Shown piece after piece: positions 30,455 to 33,279 of a DNA stretch of 33,279 nucleotides. Positions within the stretch are counted from its first letter, which is position 1. Each line of letters starts with the position of its first letter. This DNA comes from an uncultured Bacilli bacterium. Lineage in GTDB: Bacteria; Bacillota_I; Bacilli_A; RF39; UBA660. The stretch lies in assembly GCA_910577075.1 (NCBI GenBank), contig CAJTKV010000022.1:1-33279 (forward strand), read 5' to 3'. The position numbers and the translations under genes are program-made. Under the pieces are notes generated by a model that worked only from the letters and a program-made list of their open reading frames with translations, did no database searches and was not told the DNA's origin.

Positions 30455-30679
30455 TTAAATTCTTAAATTGCTTATATCTTGTTTTAATTTATTGTCATTT
30501 AATTTGATTTGAGAATGACAATTTGGACAAATAACAGAACCACCAATTTTGTTACCAGAAAATTTAAATGTATTCTCACAGTTAGGACATTTTAAATTAA
30601 GACTAGATTTAGCTATGGCATTACTTACAGTTTTTTGTAATGCGTTAGAATTAAATTTTACTTTGACACTAGCTTTCAT
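30455..30679 (-). CDS. Small zinc-ribbon protein
   Basis: A 74-aa protein with two CPNC knuckles (LKCPNCENTF and VICPNCHSQI) spaced as a zinc ribbon. Small zinc ribbons often bind nucleic acid or partner proteins. Strong AAGGAGGTG site and its own extended -10 promoter, on the strand opposite to the early operon: the third such inserted gene here. Confidence 0.75.
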   Translation of the reverse strand: MKASVKVKFNSNALQKTVSNAIAKSSLNLKCPNCENTFKFSGNKIGGSVICPNCHSQIKLNDNKLKQDISNLRI

Positions 30680-30700
30680 AAATTACACCTCCTTAAGTTA

Positions 30701-30709
30701 ATTATAACA
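30701..30709 (-). promoter_or_regulatory. Extended -10 promoter of the zinc-ribbon gene
   Basis: On the - strand TGTTATAAT; no good -35. About 20 bp upstream of the start codon. Confidence 0.6.
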
Positions 30710-30731
30710 TAGGAGTAGAAGGGAGTTCCTT

Positions 30732-30938
30732 ATGGAAAAGACGAAAGATGAAATATTAGACCAACTGTATATGTCTCCACAAGACTTAAAAATGTTGATG
30801 CCATCAGTCGGAATAGATGTTTGCAGAAACTATATTAACGAAATAAGAGAGCAAATGAAAAAACAAAATTTATTTGTTCCAGGTGGCAAACCCAAACTAG
30901 CTTTAACAAAGTTAGTGAGAAAAAAATGTGGAATATAA
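30732..30938 (+). CDS. Small HTH-like phage protein
   Basis: A 68-aa basic protein (MSPQDLKMLMPSVGIDVCRNY, then REQMKKQNLFVPGGKP) with a helix-turn-helix-like layout resembling small DUF3173/excisionase-type proteins, but the match is weak. GGGAG in the upstream 12 bases is the probable ribosome binding site. Confidence 0.55.
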   Translation: MEKTKDEILDQLYMSPQDLKMLMPSVGIDVCRNYINEIREQMKKQNLFVPGGKPKLALTKLVRKKCGI

Positions 30939-30939
30939 C

Positions 30940-30965
30940 AAAAAAGATTGCTTAAAAAAGCAATC
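30940..30965 (-). terminator. Terminator-like hairpin facing the - strand
   Basis: GATTGCTT (30946-30953) pairs perfectly with AAGCAATC (30958-30965) around a 4-nt loop. A T6 tract follows only on the - strand; on + the flank is mixed (AAACAATC), so it should not stop the early operon. No - strand gene lies upstream in the window. Confidence 0.55.
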
Positions 30966-31014
30966 AAACAATCAATTTTGTAAATAAAATTTACTATTTA
31001 ATAATAGCAAATAA

Positions 31015-31057
31015 TTTACAAAATGTAAACCCTATAACGCGAAATAAAAGGAAGGAG
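31015..31057 (+). promoter_or_regulatory. Leader of the replication module: hairpin, sRNA-complementary site and ribosome binding site
   Basis: TTTACA-AAA-TGTAAA (31015-31029) is a small palindrome sharing ACAAAATGT with operator O3. CCTATAACGCGAA (31031-31043) is the exact complement of sRNA bases 27015-27027. AAGGA (31048-31052), part of the ribosome binding region AAGGAAGGAG, can also pair with sRNA 27008-27012. Confidence 0.6.
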
Positions 31058-31065
31058 AAATCTTT

Positions 31066-31203
31066 ATGAAAAATAAATTAAATGAATATAAAGGATTGAT
31101 TCTAATAAGCTTAACAATCTTAATCATAATGCAGTTAGCTGCAATTAATGTAGAAAAGATAAACGAGCAAGAGAATCAATCAAAAATAGTAGAAAAGAGA
31201 TAG
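31066..31203 (+). CDS. Small single-helix membrane protein leading the replication module
   Basis: A 45-aa protein: basic N-terminus, one membrane helix (GLILISLTILIIMQLAAI) and a charged tail. AAGGAG lies 8 nt before the ATG. It ends 4 nt before the replisome organizer, which itself has only a weak ribosome binding site (AAAGAGA), so it may serve as a coupling leader cistron. Function otherwise unknown. Confidence 0.65.
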   Translation: MKNKLNEYKGLILISLTILIIMQLAAINVEKINEQENQSKIVEKR

Positions 31204-31207
31204 TGAT

Positions 31208-32134
31208 ATGGCGGAAAAAATTTATTATTGGATAAAATTAAAAACTGACTTCTTTAATAGAAAAGATATAGATTTTCTACTATCTCAACCAAACGGAGCT
31301 GAATATGTAGTCTTGTATCAAATGCTTTGTTTAAACACAGCTAACAATTCTGGAAGGCTAGAAAGTGAAATAGGCGAAATATTAGTTCCATATGATGCCA
31401 AAAAGATCGTTAGAGATTGTAAATATTTTGATATCGATACAGTAAATATCGCAATGACTTTATATAGAAAACTTGGATTGATCTATGAAGAACAAGATAA
31501 AGTTTTAAAAATATCTAATTATGATGAAATGATTGGAAGCGAATCTAAGTGGGCAGAAAAGAAGCGACAATATCGTGAAAATAAACTGAAAGAATTATCA
31601 CTAAAAGAGGACAATCAAGGGGACATTGAAGAGGACGTTGGAGAGGACATTGTCCTAAATAATGAGGACATTGAAGAGGACATTGTCCGACAAGAGATTA
31701 GAGATAAGAGTATAGAGTATAGAGATATAGATATTAGAGATAAGAATAATAAAGGTAGTGGAGGTAGTATGCGCACGCGCGAAGAAGAAACCATATTTGA
31801 CTTTTATGAACATATGACAGGAAAGACGATAAATCCAAGTGAGTATGAAGTAATTGCAACTTGGGAAGATAATGAGCTTACAAGACATGTTATTAAACAA
31901 TCTGCACTAGTTAGAGCTACAAGCATTAAGTATATTCAAGCAATTCTTTCTAGATATGCTAAAGATGGAATTAAGACTGTAGCTGAGGCAGAGGAAGATG
32001 AAAGGAAGTTTCAGGAAAGTAAAGAGAAACAAAAGAACCAATCATCAAGACCAGTTTATAAATCACGTGCAGAAAGAGAAGAAGAAGCAAAAAGAGACTT
32101 TTTAAAAAGACATGGAGTTGATGTAGATGACTGA
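31208..32134 (+). CDS. Phage replisome organizer, DnaD-like
   Basis: A 308-aa protein. The N-terminal ~115 residues (YYWIKLKTDFFNRKDIDFLL, then an aromatic/helical domain ending in KISNYDEMI) match the phage replisome organizer winged-helix domain. Residues ~195-270 (IFDFYEHMTGKTINPSEYEVIATW) match the DnaD C-terminal domain that binds DNA and loads the helicase loader. Between them is an acidic Asp/Glu/Ile linker encoded by the iteron-like repeats. It should bind the origin and recruit the loader encoded by the next gene (8-nt overlap). Confidence 0.88.
   Translation: MAEKIYYWIKLKTDFFNRKDIDFLLSQPNGAEYVVLYQMLCLNTANNSGRLESEIGEILVPYDAKKIVRDCKYFDIDTVNIAMTLYRKLGLIYEEQDKVLKISNYDEMIGSESKWAEKKRQYRENKLKELSLKEDNQGDIEEDVGEDIVLNNEDIEEDIVRQEIRDKSIEYRDIDIRDKNNKGSGGSMRTREEETIFDFYEHMTGKTINPSEYEVIATWEDNELTRHVIKQSALVRATSIKYIQAILSRYAKDGIKTVAEAEEDERKFQESKEKQKNQSSRPVYKSRAEREEEAKRDFLKRHGVDVDD
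31607..31685. repeat. Iteron-like direct repeats: candidate phage replication origin
   Basis: Six copies of GAGGACATTG (one to three mismatches in the outer ones) start at 31607, 31619, 31631, 31643, 31664 and 31676: a 12-bp period with one 21-bp step. The fourth and sixth extend to GGACATTGTCC, nearly palindromic. An AT-rich, TAGAGAT-repeating stretch (about 31695-31755) follows and may be the unwinding element. Origins inside the initiator gene are usual for phages of this type. Confidence 0.7.
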
Positions 32135-32738
32135 AAAGCAAGTATTAGCTTTAATGGAGCGAATACAGTCTTATTTTCAAAGTTTTCAAATTAAGCCATA
32201 TATCATAGACGAATGGTACAAGGTTTTAAGCGAATATGACAACACAGATGTTAATAAGCAATTTGACAATCATTTAAAAAGCGAGAGTATTGATCCACCA
32301 AAGTTACATTTGTTAATTAAACATTTAGACAAGACAAATGAAAAAAGACCTGATTCGTTTATATGCAAATGCAAGTATTGTGGAAGTAACATAAAAACAC
32401 GAGTAGATTTGTTAAATATCAAAAAACATGAAGACAGATGTAGAAGTGTTCAATATTTAAAAAAAGTCTATAGAAAGTATTTGAATCGAGAAATAGAAAA
32501 CGAAGACGAATTATATTCAATGGACGATAAAGTATTTAATGCTAATTATGATCAAGTTTTAAAGAAGTTGTTAGAATTACCAAATTTAAGTGAAAGCGAG
32601 CAGTATTGCATAAATAAATATTTTGGAAATGAAGCAAATATAACAGAATCGATATCATCATTAGCAAAAGATAAAAAAATGGAAGAAATGTCTTACGATG
32701 ACAGAATGGCAGTAAGGAAAAATCCTTATTATGGATAG
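32127..32738 (+). CDS. Replicative helicase loader/inhibitor, G39P-like
   Basis: A 203-aa protein. The N-terminal ~68 residues (ERIQSYFQSFQIKPYIIDEWYKVLSEYD..., then DPPKLHLLIKHL) match the helical domain of phage helicase loader/inhibitor proteins such as SPP1 G39P, which hold and deliver the hexameric helicase to the organizer. It is followed by a zinc-knuckle-like segment with Cys80, Cys82, Cys85, His101 and Cys105, and an acidic helical tail. Its position right behind the DnaD-like gene (8-nt overlap) supports the assignment. No helicase gene is visible before the window ends. Confidence 0.82.
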   Translation: MTEKQVLALMERIQSYFQSFQIKPYIIDEWYKVLSEYDNTDVNKQFDNHLKSESIDPPKLHLLIKHLDKTNEKRPDSFICKCKYCGSNIKTRVDLLNIKKHEDRCRSVQYLKKVYRKYLNREIENEDELYSMDDKVFNANYDQVLKKLLELPNLSESEQYCINKYFGNEANITESISSLAKDKKMEEMSYDDRMAVRKNPYYG

Positions 32739-32746
32739 GAGTAAAT

Positions 32747-32992
32747 ATGATAGCAATATTTTTATTTATTCTCGTAGTGCTAGTAGTTATAGCATTAGCA
32801 TTTTTGATAAATGAACACTTTTGGTTAAAAGAGAGAATAAATTTTGAAACACAGTATAACGAGAAGTTAAAAGAGAAACTTGATGATGAGATTGAATACA
32901 ACGGAAAGTTAACTGATGAGTTCAAGAAATTAATAAAACGACAACTAAAGATAGAAGACAATCTTAAGAAAATTTTAGAAGGGAAGAAGTAA
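32747..32992 (+). CDS. Small membrane protein with coiled-coil tail
   Basis: An 81-aa protein: N-terminal membrane helix (about 2-22), then a charged coiled-coil (KEKLDDEIEYNGKLTDEFKKLI). Site AGGAG, 8 nt after the loader gene. Function unknown. Confidence 0.65.
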   Translation: MIAIFLFILVVLVVIALAFLINEHFWLKERINFETQYNEKLKEKLDDEIEYNGKLTDEFKKLIKRQLKIEDNLKKILEGKK

Positions 32993-33279
32993 GTGACAAC
33001 AGCAATAGGAGCAATAGCATTAATCGTGATAATTTTGTTATCAATCTTAGCTGCAGAAGTTTACGGAATCCAAGATGAAGAAGAGCAAGAAGAAATTAGG
33101 AAGGAAAAAAATATGAAAGAAAGAGTAAAAATAATTAATTGTACAAATCAAGAAATGAAAAAAGAAATAGGAAAGGTAAGAGATTATTTTAAAATGGATA
33201 ATCGAGCTTATCTTGAATATCCAGATAAACCAAATTATGGAGTTAGAACAAGCGAGATTCAAAGTGAAGTTAGAGAAGG
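32993..33279 (+). CDS. Phage protein of unknown function (3' end outside the window)
   Basis: A frame open from GTG 32993, 1 nt after the preceding stop codon, to the window edge. It starts with a membrane helix (IGAIALIVIILLSILAAEVYG), an acidic linker and then a soluble part (MKERVKIINCTNQEMKKEIG). An internal ATG at 33113, preceded by AGGAAGGA, could instead start a separate soluble protein; I cannot decide. Confidence 0.5.
   Translation, partial: MTTAIGAIALIVIILLSILAAEVYGIQDEEEQEEIRKEKNMKERVKIINCTNQEMKKEIGKVRDYFKMDNRAYLEYPDKPNYGVRTSEIQSEVRE

Larger units (their letters stand above)
25814..33279. mobile_element. Prophage, left arm (right end outside the window)
   Basis: Integrase, lipoprotein and S24 repressor lie on -, and a Cro-like protein, early genes and replication module on +, the classic temperate phage layout of Bacillota siphophages. 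No structural or lysis genes fall inside the window. The left boundary is uncertain: it lies between the end of the 24149 gene and the integrase stop codon, and the large RNA may be inside or outside. Confidence 0.85.

Noticed and set aside
1..33279. Mycoplasma-type genetic code (TGA as Trp)
   Set aside because: Trp is TGG throughout and TGA ends genes such as those at 23762 and 32134.

Overview
The window comes from a low-GC (roughly 30% by eye) Gram-positive bacterium. Strong GGAGG-type ribosome binding sites, TTGACA/TGnTATAAT promoters, hairpin-plus-U-run terminators, lipoprotein signal peptides and a BmrCD-type exporter fit Bacillota. TGA is used as a stop (for example the genes ending at 23762 and 32134), so this is the standard code and not the Mycoplasma one. 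Several surface proteins carry Thr/Lys-rich linkers. I infer an uncultured, probably gut-associated Bacilli/Erysipelotrichia-like lineage, but no marker in the window fixes the genus.

Host part (1-25250). The 3' end of an Ig-like-repeat surface protein (2-1048) is followed by an inositol monophosphatase/serine hydrolase fusion and a dCMP deaminase, a lipoprotein, an unknown pentapeptide-like protein, and a MarR regulator translationally coupled to an asymmetric heterodimeric ABC exporter (4915-9251). Then come small Xre regulators, an ECF sigma/anti-sigma pair, a P-loop NTPase of unknown function, a membrane-anchored Thr-rich protein, a truncated UvrA-like ATPase directly before uvrB, an unknown protein with a faint kinase-like C-terminus, a DUF2975-like membrane protein, a LysR regulator, a small protein plus RlmN-like radical SAM enzyme, a CBS-containing family II pyrophosphatase, and a three-gene membrane operon.

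Junction (25250-25840). No protein gene is present. Instead there is a roughly 510-nt transcription unit with its own strong promoter and intrinsic terminator, whose first and last nucleotides can pair in a long closing stem. It lacks the hallmarks of tmRNA, RNase P, SRP and 6S RNA. It abuts a tyrosine integrase gene, so it may belong to the prophage or mark its insertion site.

Prophage, left arm (about 25814-33279, running off the window). The order is integrase, a short divergent sRNA unit, a lipoprotein, an S24 (CI-like) repressor, a double-promoter switch with palindromic operators, a Cro-like protein, early genes on the + strand, three small genes inserted on the - strand with their own promoters, then a replication module: leader, small membrane protein, DnaD-like replisome organizer with a 12-bp-period iteron array and AT-rich stretch, and a helicase loader.

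Most interesting candidate. A roughly 90-nt three-hairpin RNA is predicted from the lysogeny region (26998-27088). Its first apical loop is complementary over 13 nt to the leader just upstream of the ribosome binding site of the replication module (31031-31043), and a further 5 nt can reach that ribosome binding site. This resembles in principle the antisense-RNA immunity of satellite phage P4. It is an inference from sequence only, as is the identity of the large RNA next to the integrase.
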